Below are positions 7,327-15,986 of a DNA stretch of 64,000 nucleotides, piece by piece; positions within the stretch are counted from its first letter, which is position 1, and every line of letters starts with the position of its first letter. Below the pieces are notes generated by a model. It was not told the DNA's origin and did not search any database. It worked only from the letters and a program-made list of their open reading frames with translations. Source of the DNA: CAZQXD01 sp964597315 (lineage in GTDB: Bacteria; Pseudomonadota; Gammaproteobacteria; Competibacterales; Competibacteraceae). Location: contig CAZQXD010000006.1 in NCBI GenBank assembly GCA_964597315.1, positions 41,105 through 105,104 of the forward strand, in the 5' to 3' direction. A program made the position numbers and the translations under genes.

Positions 7327-9889
7327 TCAGGCCGCCGCCCGCTTGCCCTTGGCGAAGGCCAGCCCGTCCCCGGCCAGATCCACGGCAATGGCGTCCCCGG
7401 CGCCGAACTGGCCAGCCAGGATCTGCTGGGCCAGGGGATTCTCCAACTGCTGCTGGATGGCCCGCTTCAGGGGCCGCGCCCCATACACCGGGTCGAAGCC
7501 CGCCTCCCCCAGCCGGTCCAAGGCCGCGTCGCTGACCGTCAACTCCATATCCCGATCCGCCAGACGCTTACGCAGCCAACCAATCTGAATATCGGTGATG
7601 GCCCGGATCTGCTCCCGCCGCAGGGGATGGAACACCACCACCTCGTCCACCCGGTTGATGAACTCGGGACGAAAATGGCCGGACACGATCTCCAGCACGG
7701 CTGCCTTCATCTGCTCATAATGCTCCTCGCCGGCCAGCTCCTGGATTACCTGGGAGCCTAGATTGGAGGTCATCACGATCACCGTGTTGCGGAAATCCAC
7801 GGTGCGCCCCTGACCATCGGTCAGCCGCCCGTCGTCCAGCACCTGAAGCAACACGTTGAACACATCCGGGTGGGCTTTCTCCACTTCGTCCAGCAGGATC
7901 ACCGAATAGGGCTTGCGGCGCACCGCCTCGGTGAGATAGCCGCCTTCCTCGTAGCCCACATAGCCGGGAGGGGCGCCGATCAGCCGGGCCACGGAATGCT
8001 TCTCCATGAACTCGGACATGTCGATGCGCACCATGGCGTCCTCGGTGTCGAATAGGAACTCGGCCAGGGCCTTGCACAACTCGGTCTTGCCCACCCCGGT
8101 CGGCCCCAGGAACAAAAACGAACCGTTGGGCCGGTTGGGGTCGGACAGCCCGGCCCGGGAGCGGCGGATGGCGTCGGACACGGCCTTGATGGCCTCGTCC
8201 TGGCCCACCACCCGATGGTGGATGGCCTCCTCCATGCGCAAAAGCTTATCCCGCTCCCCTTCCAGCATCTTGGAGACGGGAATGCCGGTCCATTTGGAGA
8301 CCACCTCGGCGATTTCCTCGTCGCCCACTTTGTTACGCAACAGCTTATGCTCTTGTTTTTCCGCCTGCCCGGCCTGGCGGAGTTGCTTCTCCAGCTCCGG
8401 GATGCGGCCATATTGCAGCTCCGACATGCGGGCCAAATCCCCGGCCCGGCGGGCGGTCTCCAGTTCCTGCCTGGCCCGCTCCAAGTCTTCCTTGATGTGG
8501 GCCGCGCCCTGGACGCTGGCCTTTTCGGATTTCCAGATTTCCTCCAGGTCGGAATACTCACGCTCCAGGCGGTCGATATGCTCCTCTAGGTCGGTCAGGC
8601 GCTTTTTCGACGCCTCGTCGGATTCTTTCTTGAGGGCTTCCCGCTCGATCTTGAGCTGGATCAGCCGCCGCTCCAGGCGGTCCATGGCCTCGGGCTTGGA
8701 GTCGATCTCCATGCGAATACGGGAGGCGGCCTCGTCCACCAGGTCGATGGCTTTGTCGGGCAATTGCCGGTCAGTGATATAGCGATGGGACAGGGTGGCC
8801 GCAGCGACAATGGCCGGGTCGGTGATCTCCACCCCACGGTGGACCTCGTAGCGTTCCTTGAGACCCCGCAGAATGGCCACGGTGTCCTCCACATTAGGCT
8901 CGCCCACCAGCACTTTCTGAAAGCGCCGCTCCAGGGCGGCGTCTTTTTCCACGTATTTGCGATACTCGTCCAGGGTGGTGGCGCCGATACAGTGCAGCTC
9001 GCCCCGGGCCAGGGCCGGTTTGAGCATATTGCCCGCGTCCATGGCTCCCTCGGCCTTGCCGGCCCCCACCATGGTGTGCAGCTCGTCGATGAACAGAATA
9101 ATCTGCCCTTCCTGCTTGGCTAGGTCATTGAGGACGGCTTTGAGGCGCTCCTCGAACTCGCCCCGGAACTTGGCCCCGGCGATCAGGGCCGCCAGGTCCA
9201 GAACCAGCAGCCGCTTGGACTTGAGGCCCNNNNNNNNNNTCGGCGATGGCGGTCTTGCCCACCCCCGGCTCGCCGATCAGCACCGGGTTGTTCTTGGTGC
9301 GCCGTGACAAGACCTGAATCACCCGGCGAATCTCATCGTCCCTGCCAATCACCGGGTCCAGCTTGCCCTGCTCGGCCCGCTCGGTGAGGTCGATGGTGTA
9401 TTTCTCCAGGGCTTGGCGCTGTTCCTCGGCATTGGGATCGGAGACATTCTGACCACCCCGCAGGGTCTCCACGGCCGTTTCCAGGGCCGCCTTAGAGGCT
9501 CCCGCCTTGCGCAGCAGATTACCCAACTCACCCTTGTCTTCCAGGGCCGCCAACACGAACAGTTCCGAGGAGATGTACTGGTCCTTGCGCTGCTGGGCCA
9601 ACTTGTCGGTAAGGTTCAAAAGCCGACCTAGGGCGTTGGAAAGTGTGACATCCCCGCCCGCGCCATGGACCTGGGGCAGGCGCTCCAGGGCCTCCCCCAA
9701 CTGGGAGCGCAGCAGGTTTACGTTCACATCGGTCTGGGCCAGCAACGGTCGCACCGCCCCCCCCTCCTGGTCCAGCAGGGCGGCCATGAGGTGTATCGGC
9801 TCGATAAACTGATGGTCCCGGCCCACCGCCAGGCTTTGGGCGTCGGCCAGGGCCATCTGGAACTTGCTGGTTAATTTGTCCATCCGCAT
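7327..9889 (-). CDS. clpB: ClpB disaggregase (AAA+ chaperone), interrupted by an N gap
   Basis: ATP-driven disaggregase that works with DnaK in the cytoplasm. Visible parts in order are the N-domain (MRMDKLTSKFQMALADAQ), the first Walker A GEPGVGKT, the middle coiled coil (KKESDEASKKRLTDLEEHI), the second Walker A GPTGVGKT, and the C-terminal GYDPVYGARPLKRAIQQQ-type sequence (here GFDPVYGARPLKRAIQQQ). Ten Ns at 9230-9239 break the frame. The family sequence between TAIAE and EGLK calls for 39 bases there. With 39 bases the frame closes at 863 residues, the normal ClpB length. The break is therefore an assembly artefact and not a mutation. A sigma-32-like promoter lies upstream. Confidence 0.95.
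9230..9239. other. Assembly gap (10 N) inside clpB
   Basis: A nominal run of ten Ns. The flanking codons fit the conserved ClpB stretch if 39 bases are missing, so the true gap is longer than shown and coordinates to its right are off by about 29. Confidence 0.9.
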
Positions 9890-9930
9890 GTGGGCTGATC
9901 CCCCTGGGTATTGAATTCGATAACCCTGGA

Positions 9931-9957
9931 GATTGTGGCCGATACGGGGAATTCAAG
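9931..9957 (-). promoter_or_regulatory. Sigma-32-like heat-shock promoter of clpB
   Basis: Reading on the minus strand, CTTGAA (9952-9957), a 13-base spacer and CCACAATC (9931-9938) match the RpoH consensus CTTGAA-N13-15-CCCCATnT except in part of the -10. It lies about 42 bases before the clpB ATG, which is preceded by GGGGGA. Confidence 0.6.
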
Positions 9958-9972
9958 AGGCGGCGGGCGGGG

Positions 9973-10089
9973 CGAAATCCCTTGATCGCGTGGCTAGGGC
10001 GGGATGTGGAAGAACTGCAAGCCCACACCAATGCCGCCCTGGACACGTTCAACGAAGGCGAGGACGGCTTCACGGACCAGGACCTGTAG
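9973..10089 (+). pseudogene. Orphan C-terminal coding fragment
   Basis: A frame without a convincing start reads NPLIAWLGRDVEELQAHTNA, then ALDTFNEGEDGFTDQDL and a stop. Its composition looks like natural protein and unlike the random readings nearby, so it may be the tail of a lost gene. No family was recognised. The rest of 9958-10200 shows no other gene. Confidence 0.3.
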
Positions 10090-10200
10090 CCCTCGGAGGC
10101 AAGCGACAGCCTCGCCAGAAAGTCACTTATGTGACCGACCCGATACCAGTCACCCAGCGCCAGGACAGGGCGCCTGGACGCGCCCTTGTTTTTGCACCGC

Positions 10201-13059
10201 TCAGCCGACCCGCTGCCGGTACAGCGTTCTATCCACTACCTCGGCCATGGCCGCTGGGTCCAGGGCGCCGCCCACGAAGTCGGCCACCCGTTCGGCTACA
10301 GCGATGGGGTTCTCCAGGGCCTCCCGGTGACCCACGAACAATATACGGATATTGGGCTGGTGGGCCAGCCAGACTTTAACCTGGCGTAACTGCTGGCGGT
10401 AGGCGATCTTGAGTTGCTCGTTGGTGAGCTTGACCCGCTCCCGCCCCAGGTTGCCCAGCATCACTGTTTGGGAGCGTAGCACCTCCTCCAAGTCCCGTTC
10501 CATGAAGATCGCCCTGTAGGGGTATTCCCGGGGCAGAAAGGGCAGCAACTGGGCGACGATCTTCACCCCTTTGCCGGTGGCATCCTTGAGCCAGGCCCGG
10601 TCGCCGCGCAGTCGGGTGGCGGCTTCCAGTTCGTAATAGCCCCGGGGATTGTCGGTATCGGCTTTGCGCTTGCCGTCGCTGAGTATCTCCAGCCCGCCTG
10701 CGGCCAGCATCTGCATCATCAGGGAGGTGCCGGAGCGGGGCAGGCCAGCCACCACGATGACGCACCGGGCCGGGTCGTCGGGCACGGCGCTTTTGTCCAC
10801 CAAGGTTTCCAGCCCAGGCTTGAAGACCGCCCGGCCACCTTCCTGGTCCACTTCCGGGGCCAGTTCCGCCAACTCCGCAGCCGGGGTCGCGGATGCCTCC
10901 ATCCGGCCCCGGCGGGCGCTGCGGATGCGGTTGGCTAGGTTCCGGTGGCGCTGGGCCGGGCCATGCTCTCCCAAAATTCGCAACACCCAGGCCAACAGGC
11001 GATGGGCCTGCTCGAAGCGGGGGTTAATGGAGAGGGCCACTTCCAGGGCTTCCCTGGCCCGGGGCAGTTGCACCATCCGCAGCAACCCCGCCCCCAAGAC
11101 GTAATGAGCCAAGGGGTTGTGATACTGAAGACGAATGGACTCCAGGGCCGTCTCCACGGCTTGGCGGGTTTGCTTGCGGCGCAGGGCAATGCGCGCCAAG
11201 CCCAAATGGCCATGGGGATTGAGCGGGTCTAAACGCAGCACCCGACGATAGGCGTTCTCGGCGTCTTCCAAGCGACGCAGGGTCAAACAGGCCTCGCCGA
11301 TTTGCAAATGCAAGCCTGGTCGGCGGGCATCGCTGCGCCCGGCCTGCTGCAAATGGACCAGCGCTGCGGCGTGGTCCCCTTCGGCGGCCAACACCCAGCC
11401 CATCAGATAGTCCAGGTCGAAGCGGTTGAAGCGGGCCAATAGACGCAAGTCGTGATACCGCTGGGCTTCCTCCTCGGTCAGCGCCTCGGGGTTCAGTTCA
11501 TCGCTGTCGGACCCCTGGCCTTCGGCCACAAGCCGTTGTTTCACCTGGTCGGCAAATGCTTTCAGGTCTTCTCTCGCCTGCTCCGCTGCCTGACGCCGGT
11601 CGTCGGTCATCTTCTCCACCAGCGCCCGCAGCGCCGCCACCTCCCCCAAGGCCCGATGGCACAGGGCCAGTTGCACCCCGAAACGGTACTGGTCCGACTC
11701 GGCGGCGTAGAGTTCGGCCAGAATGGGCGCAGCCTTACGGTGCTGGCCGGCATCCATATAGGAGCGGGCCAGGTTGTAGCGCAGTTCCCGCACGGTATTG
11801 GCGATGGCTTTTTCCCGATTGTCGTCGGGCTGCTCCACATAGCCTAGGGCCACCAACTGGTCCATGGCTTCCTTGGCGGCCAGGGGGTCATAGTGTAGGT
11901 CCGAGGACAGCCGGGCGTCGTCCCCAGGCACGTTGTCCCAACTGGCAATGGTGGTGACCTGGGGCGGGTTTTCGAAAGCTTCCAGTAGCGGCCGACCGTC
12001 CATATCCTTACCCACCGGCAAGCCGTAAAGAGTGAGGATCGTGGGGGTAATATCCAGCAGGGTGGCGCCGTGGATCAGGTGATCACGTTTAATGCCGGGT
12101 CCGGCGACGATGAACATGCCCAGATCCCGGTGTTCGATGGCCGGGGCGGCAGGCTCTTTGGGCAGGGCCACTGGGCGCAGATGATCGGAATGAAATCCGT
12201 GGTCGGAGCAGACGATGACCGTGGTGTCTTGGGGCGCCAGTTTAAGCATCGCCCCCAGCATCATGTCGTGAAAGCGATAGCCGGCCTCCACCACGCCGTG
12301 ATACAGCTCATAGTCCCGCTCCGGGATATGGGGTCGGCGGGGTGGATGGTATTTCATGAAGCCATGACAGAAGTGGTCGATAGCATCGTAATACACGCCC
12401 ATGAAGTCCCATGGCTCATTGGCCATGGCCCAGGTGGCGGCGGCGTGGACCGAGGCGCACTCGGCCAGGGTTTTCATCACCGAGGCCAGGCGCCGGTCCT
12501 TGTCCTGGTCGATTTCGGCGGCCCGAGGCACGAAGGGCAGCACCTGTTCGGGCGTCAACTCGTTGGGGTGGACCCGCAGTTCCGCCAGGGTGGCCTCCAG
12601 ACGCTTGGGGTGGACCATGCCCGGAGCCAGGGGCCAGGGTTGGTCCAGGTCGGCTACGGCGGTGTGGTAGTGATTGGAGACCATGATCCCGTTGATAGGC
12701 TCCACGGGATGGGAGGGCCACCAGCCGATCACATGGGAGCGCAGCCCCTGCTGGTGGAGAATATTCCAGATAGCCTTGGTGTCCCGGGCCAGTTGCGACA
12801 CCGGCTGGACCCCGCCGCCGTCGGGGGTGGGTTCGGTAAAGCCCAGAATGCCGTGTTTGAAAGGCCGCTTGCCGGTGGCGATGCTGGTCCACAGCATGGG
12901 CGAGAGTACGGGTTGTAGGGTGGCCAGATTGCCCATCACCCCCCGCTCGATCAGCGCCGCAGTATGGGGCATCTTGCCCTGTTCGATCAGGGCATTGATG
13001 ATCTTCCAGTCGGCCGCGTCCCAGCCGATGACCAAAACCCGGCGGGTGGTATCTGTCAT
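10201..13059 (-). CDS. Phosphodiesterase/phosphatase-TPR-sulfotransferase fusion
   Basis: 952 residues in three parts. Residues 1-415 are an alkaline-phosphatase-superfamily type I phosphodiesterase: VLVIGWDAADW supplies the first metal Asp, LSPMLWTSIATGKRPF the nucleophile Thr/Ser region, and VIVCSDHGFHSDH the second metal site. Residues about 430-735 carry TPR units (NAYRRVLRLDPLNPHGHLG and others). Residues about 765-952 are a PAPS sulfotransferase: GLPRSGTSLMMQ is the 5'-phosphosulfate loop. No signal peptide is seen. The ATG at 13059 is chosen for GGGAG eight bases upstream. The gene follows the PEP-CTERM genes on the same strand, so a role in sulfated or phosphorylated surface material is possible but unproved. 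Confidence 0.85.
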   Translation of the reverse strand: MTDTTRRVLVIGWDAADWKIINALIEQGKMPHTAALIERGVMGNLATLQPVLSPMLWTSIATGKRPFKHGILGFTEPTPDGGGVQPVSQLARDTKAIWNILHQQGLRSHVIGWWPSHPVEPINGIMVSNHYHTAVADLDQPWPLAPGMVHPKRLEATLAELRVHPNELTPEQVLPFVPRAAEIDQDKDRRLASVMKTLAECASVHAAATWAMANEPWDFMGVYYDAIDHFCHGFMKYHPPRRPHIPERDYELYHGVVEAGYRFHDMMLGAMLKLAPQDTTVIVCSDHGFHSDHLRPVALPKEPAAPAIEHRDLGMFIVAGPGIKRDHLIHGATLLDITPTILTLYGLPVGKDMDGRPLLEAFENPPQVTTIASWDNVPGDDARLSSDLHYDPLAAKEAMDQLVALGYVEQPDDNREKAIANTVRELRYNLARSYMDAGQHRKAAPILAELYAAESDQYRFGVQLALCHRALGEVAALRALVEKMTDDRRQAAEQAREDLKAFADQVKQRLVAEGQGSDSDELNPEALTEEEAQRYHDLRLLARFNRFDLDYLMGWVLAAEGDHAAALVHLQQAGRSDARRPGLHLQIGEACLTLRRLEDAENAYRRVLRLDPLNPHGHLGLARIALRRKQTRQAVETALESIRLQYHNPLAHYVLGAGLLRMVQLPRAREALEVALSINPRFEQAHRLLAWVLRILGEHGPAQRHRNLANRIRSARRGRMEASATPAAELAELAPEVDQEGGRAVFKPGLETLVDKSAVPDDPARCVIVVAGLPRSGTSLMMQMLAAGGLEILSDGKRKADTDNPRGYYELEAATRLRGDRAWLKDATGKGVKIVAQLLPFLPREYPYRAIFMERDLEEVLRSQTVMLGNLGRERVKLTNEQLKIAYRQQLRQVKVWLAHQPNIRILFVGHREALENPIAVAERVADFVGGALDPAAMAEVVDRTLYRQRVG

Positions 13060-13081
13060 TGTCGTTGCTCCCAAGACAACA

Positions 13082-13105
13082 GACCGGACCCCCGTGGGTC
13101 CGGTC
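13082..13105 (-). terminator. Terminator hairpin after PEP-CTERM gene copy A
   Basis: GACCGGACCC, loop ccgt, GGGTCCGGTC form a perfect 10-bp stem 26 bases beyond the stop. The following sequence is only modestly U-rich, so read-through into the fusion gene is possible. Confidence 0.6.
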
Positions 13106-13130
13106 GGAATAAAGCCGTTAGAGAGGGGTT

Positions 13131-13991
13131 TTAGCTGGCGTTGGCCGTGGCGCGCTGGGCGCGGCGACGGAGCGCCCCCAGGCCCACCGCCCCGGCGGCC
13201 AGCAAGGCTAGGGGCGAGGGTTCCGGCACTGCCTGGATCTGGCCGGCGCGGATGGCCGCACCGCTATCGTCAAAGGCCCAGTCGATGACGGTGACGCGGT
13301 CCAAAAAGCCGCTGCCGTCCTGGACTGGGGTGTCGGGCGGGGCAAAGTTGGCCAGGGGCTGGTTGGCGCCGAGATCGTCCATTCGCAGACGAATCCAGCC
13401 GAAGTTGCCGCTGCCCAGTTGCAGGCCCAGAAACGCGATTTCGCCATCGGCGAAGTTGCCCAGTACATAAGTGCTGGTACCGCCGGGGGCGCCGTTGGTA
13501 TTGCCCCTTACGAAAAACCTGCCATTACCTGCGCTGCCGAAGCTGCCGCTCGGCCCGATCAGGGAACCCGACGCCAGCTTTTTGGCCAGACCGCCCGAGA
13601 CCAGCATAGCGGCGCCGCCGGCGGGGCCGGCAAAGGCATACCCTATATACTTGAAGCTATTGCCAGGGTCGGTGGAGTCGACCCCGGCATAGAGCAACGC
13701 CCTTAGACCGACATCGGGGGTGGTGTCGTTATCGATATCGATGGACGCGTAATTGTTGCTGGCAAAAGTATTGCCCGCAGCGGTCGCGGCCGGATCGATG
13801 GCGACGCTGACATTCTGCACGCCGCTATAGATCACCGCCGCGTCGGCGGCCCCGGCCATGGCCAGGGAGGCCCCGGCGGCGGCGGCGTAGGCGCCCCACT
13901 CGACGGCGCTTTTATCCCCTTGGAGGTGGCTTTGGGCGGCCAGGCCATAGTGATCGAGTTTCTGCTGGAAGGCATCGGTTGACGTTTTCAT
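13131..13991 (-). CDS. PEP-CTERM sorted exported protein, copy A
   Basis: 286 residues. The C-terminus AVPEPSPLALLAAGAVGLGA followed by LRRRAQR is a classic PEP-CTERM tripartite signal: VPEP, hydrophobic segment, basic tail. The N-terminus is unusual: about 35 residues precede a hydrophobic Ala-rich segment (AYAAAAGASLAMAGAADAA) that should serve as the signal peptide. The middle is Gly/Ser/Asn-rich and beta-like. Family knowledge: such proteins are processed by exosortase and become part of the extracellular matrix; no exosortase is in this window. Expression is probably from the sigma-54 promoter at 14083-14098. Confidence 0.88.
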   Translation of the reverse strand: MKTSTDAFQQKLDHYGLAAQSHLQGDKSAVEWGAYAAAAGASLAMAGAADAAVIYSGVQNVSVAIDPAATAAGNTFASNNYASIDIDNDTTPDVGLRALLYAGVDSTDPGNSFKYIGYAFAGPAGGAAMLVSGGLAKKLASGSLIGPSGSFGSAGNGRFFVRGNTNGAPGGTSTYVLGNFADGEIAFLGLQLGSGNFGWIRLRMDDLGANQPLANFAPPDTPVQDGSGFLDRVTVIDWAFDDSGAAIRAGQIQAVPEPSPLALLAAGAVGLGALRRRAQRATANAS

Positions 13992-14082
13992 TGGTTTTTA
14001 CCTTGGATAATGGATCAGCCCCAATCGGCACAAAGACTGGCTGCCCTACCCCAGGCTGCCCTTCTCAGCATCAAAAGTATTC

Positions 14083-14098
14083 AGCAAAAAACGCACCA
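14083..14098 (-). promoter_or_regulatory. Sigma-54 (-24/-12) promoter of PEP-CTERM copy A
   Basis: On the minus strand TGGTGCGTTTTTTGCT matches TGGCAC-N5-TTGCA, with exactly ten bases between GG and GC. It lies about 92 bases before the ATG. The same element is kept at 15325-15340 while flanking sequence has diverged, which supports function. Confidence 0.75.
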
Positions 14099-14172
14099 TT
14101 TATAGATATTTTCATTATAATCAATTCATTGCGAATGATTAAACAACACCGCATCACTACGATCAAACAGAG

Positions 14173-14190
14173 TTGTAAAATTTTTTGACA
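14173..14190. promoter_or_regulatory. Conserved upstream block, possible enhancer site (copy A)
   Basis: The 18-base block ttgtaaaattttttgaca is identical at 15424-15441, each about 75-100 bases beyond its -24 element. It is an imperfect palindrome (TGTcAAAA/TTTTaCA), as expected of a binding site for a sigma-54 activator. The activator is unknown from this sequence. Confidence 0.5.
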
Positions 14191-14237
14191 CCCTGCCCAG
14201 ATGGCCTGGCTGGACATGGTTTGGCTCACTGGACAGT

Positions 14238-14283
14238 GAGCCGATTGTACGGTCTCGGGCCATCATTTACCGCACCCGTAGAT
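14238..14283. repeat. 46-bp dispersed repeat, copy 2
   Basis: This matches 6927-6972 with about four mismatches. It sits between the two copies of the PEP-CTERM duplication, 17 bases before copy B begins. Confidence 0.7.
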
Positions 14284-14321
14284 GGCTGGGATCAGTCGCC
14301 GTCGTTGCTCCCAAGACAACA

Positions 14322-14345
14322 GACCGGACCCCTGGGGGTCCGGTC
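14322..14345 (-). terminator. Terminator hairpin after PEP-CTERM gene copy B
   Basis: Same 10-bp stem as at 13082-13105 with loop ctgg in place of ccgt. The stem is identical, and the loop holds the only differences noticed between the two units. Confidence 0.6.
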
Positions 14346-14370
14346 GGAATAAAGCCGTTAGAGAGGGGTT

Positions 14371-15231
14371 TTAGCTGGCGTTGGCCGTGGCGCGCTGGGC
14401 GCGGCGACGGAGCGCCCCCAGGCCCACCGCCCCGGCGGCCAGCAAGGCTAGGGGCGAGGGTTCCGGCACTGCCTGGATCTGGCCGGCGCGGATGGCCGCA
14501 CCGCTATCGTCAAAGGCCCAGTCGATGACGGTGACGCGGTCCAAAAAGCCGCTGCCGTCCTGGACTGGGGTGTCGGGCGGGGCAAAGTTGGCCAGGGGCT
14601 GGTTGGCGCCGAGATCGTCCATTCGCAGACGAATCCAGCCGAAGTTGCCGCTGCCCAGTTGCAGGCCCAGAAACGCGATTTCGCCATCGGCGAAGTTGCC
14701 CAGTACATAAGTGCTGGTACCGCCGGGGGCGCCGTTGGTATTGCCCCTTACGAAAAACCTGCCATTACCTGCGCTGCCGAAGCTGCCGCTCGGCCCGATC
14801 AGGGAACCCGACGCCAGCTTTTTGGCCAGACCGCCCGAGACCAGCATAGCGGCGCCGCCGGCGGGGCCGGCAAAGGCATACCCTATATACTTGAAGCTAT
14901 TGCCAGGGTCGGTGGAGTCGACCCCGGCATAGAGCAACGCCCTTAGACCGACATCGGGGGTGGTGTCGTTATCGATATCGATGGACGCGTAATTGTTGCT
15001 GGCAAAAGTATTGCCCGCAGCGGTCGCGGCCGGATCGATGGCGACGCTGACATTCTGCACGCCGCTATAGATCACCGCCGCGTCGGCGGCCCCGGCCATG
15101 GCCAGGGAGGCCCCGGCGGCGGCGGCGTAGGCGCCCCACTCGACGGCGCTTTTATCCCCTTGGAGGTGGCTTTGGGCGGCCAGGCCATAGTGATCGAGTT
15201 TCTGCTGGAAGGCATCGGTTGACGTTTTCAT
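14371..15231 (-). CDS. PEP-CTERM sorted exported protein, copy B
   Basis: 286 residues, identical in protein sequence to the product of 13131-13991 and, as far as I can read, in DNA. It has the same C-terminal VPEP-hydrophobic-RRR sorting signal and the same Ala-rich export segment. The ATG at 15231 is chosen by comparison with copy A and because AAGGAC lies upstream; the frame is open for 14 more codons. Its own sigma-54-like promoter lies at 15325-15340. Confidence 0.88.
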   Translation of the reverse strand: MKTSTDAFQQKLDHYGLAAQSHLQGDKSAVEWGAYAAAAGASLAMAGAADAAVIYSGVQNVSVAIDPAATAAGNTFASNNYASIDIDNDTTPDVGLRALLYAGVDSTDPGNSFKYIGYAFAGPAGGAAMLVSGGLAKKLASGSLIGPSGSFGSAGNGRFFVRGNTNGAPGGTSTYVLGNFADGEIAFLGLQLGSGNFGWIRLRMDDLGANQPLANFAPPDTPVQDGSGFLDRVTVIDWAFDDSGAAIRAGQIQAVPEPSPLALLAAGAVGLGALRRRAQRATANAS

Positions 15232-15324
15232 TCGTCTTTTGTCCTTGGATAATGGATCAGCCAGTCGGCACAAAGACTGACGGCCCTTCCCCGGGCTGCC
15301 CGTCTTTGGATCAATGGAGTTTTA

Positions 15325-15340
15325 TGCAAAAATCGTACCA
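15325..15340 (-). promoter_or_regulatory. Sigma-54 (-24/-12) promoter of PEP-CTERM copy B
   Basis: On the minus strand TGGTACGATTTTTGCA fits TGGCAC-N5-TTGCA with the correct GG-N10-GC spacing, about 94 bases before the ATG. It is the counterpart of 14083-14098. Confidence 0.75.
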
Positions 15341-15423
15341 TTTATTATATTTTATTTTTTACTATTTATAATCAAAGTATTGAAGATTGTTAAACAACAA
15401 CGCATCTCCATGACCAAGCCAGT

Positions 15424-15441
15424 TTGTAAAATTTTTTGACA
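15424..15441. promoter_or_regulatory. Conserved upstream block, possible enhancer site (copy B)
   Basis: Identical to 14173-14190. A second shared block (gatgcg, one variable base, tgttgtttaa on the minus strand) lies between it and the promoter in both copies. The TTGACA at its end could also be a -35 for the divergent gene at 15489. Confidence 0.5.
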
Positions 15442-15488
15442 TTCTGTCCTGGCGATCTGGCAAATCCATACGTTTCAAGGAGTCGATT

Positions 15489-15965
15489 GTGAGCTTCGGG
15501 AATTATCGCTTCGAGTATGTGTATCGCCGGGTAACGGCGGTCCAAGGAGACGCCATCGTCGATTTCTGGCTTGCCCAGCGGGCCATCGCCCACGAGGCCG
15601 AAGCCCGGCGGCGCAGCGGTGAGGTGGTGCTGTTGGCCCTCAACCCAGCCGGTGAGATCGCCGGGTTGTCTTCGGTGGGGCTGCGGAACTTGCCGCGCCT
15701 GGGGGGTTGGCACTACGTCTATCGCATGTTTATCCGCCCCGCCGACCGGGTGCCTTATCTTATGAAGGAGATCACTAACCGCAGCCGGGATTATCTGCGT
15801 ACTTTCGAGCATCCCGACTATCCAGTCCAGGGCCTGTTAATCGTCACCGAGAACCCCAAGCTGATGCGCCCGGGGCTACGCAAGCTGTTGCGCCGCCACG
15901 GCTACCAGCCCTTGGGCCGGAACGCTCGGAGTCTGGATCTGTGGCGGGTGGATTTTCGATCCTGA
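15489..15965 (+). CDS. GNAT-like protein of unknown substrate
   Basis: 158 residues. The pattern fits a GNAT acyltransferase fold without its clearest motif. There is a strand pair around EVVLLALNPAGEIAGLSSVG, then a tract WHYVYRMFIRPADRVPYLM where motif A would lie, then NPKLMRPGLRKLLRRHGYQ as in the C-terminal GNAT helix. The typical Q/R-x-x-G-x-G/A loop is missing, so catalysis is uncertain. The start is GTG with AAGGAG six bases upstream. It is divergent from the PEP-CTERM genes and may share their upstream region. Confidence 0.55.
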   Translation: MSFGNYRFEYVYRRVTAVQGDAIVDFWLAQRAIAHEAEARRRSGEVVLLALNPAGEIAGLSSVGLRNLPRLGGWHYVYRMFIRPADRVPYLMKEITNRSRDYLRTFEHPDYPVQGLLIVTENPKLMRPGLRKLLRRHGYQPLGRNARSLDLWRVDFRS

Positions 15966-15986
15966 GACCATACCTGGCGAAACGGC

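Larger units (their letters stand above)
13061..13991. repeat. Tandem duplication unit, copy A
   Basis: About 931 bases match 14301-15231 at a constant offset of 1240. The coding part appears identical; the only differences I see are in the loop of the terminator hairpin. The unit runs from the intergenic sequence holding the ribosome-binding site of the downstream fusion gene to the ATG of the PEP-CTERM gene. Upstream of the ATGs the two copies diverge sharply. Confidence 0.9.
14301..15231. repeat. Tandem duplication unit, copy B
   Basis: Second copy of the unit at 13061-13991. It carries a stranded copy of the ribosome-binding sequence (cgttgctccc on the plus strand) of the downstream fusion gene with no gene behind it. 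This suggests the copy next to the fusion gene is the ancestral arrangement. Confidence 0.9.

Noticed and set aside
14114..14119. TATAAT on the minus strand upstream of PEP-CTERM copy A as a sigma-70 -10
   Set aside because: The best -35 candidates are 21 bases away in both copies, while the -24/-12 element fits exactly and is better conserved.
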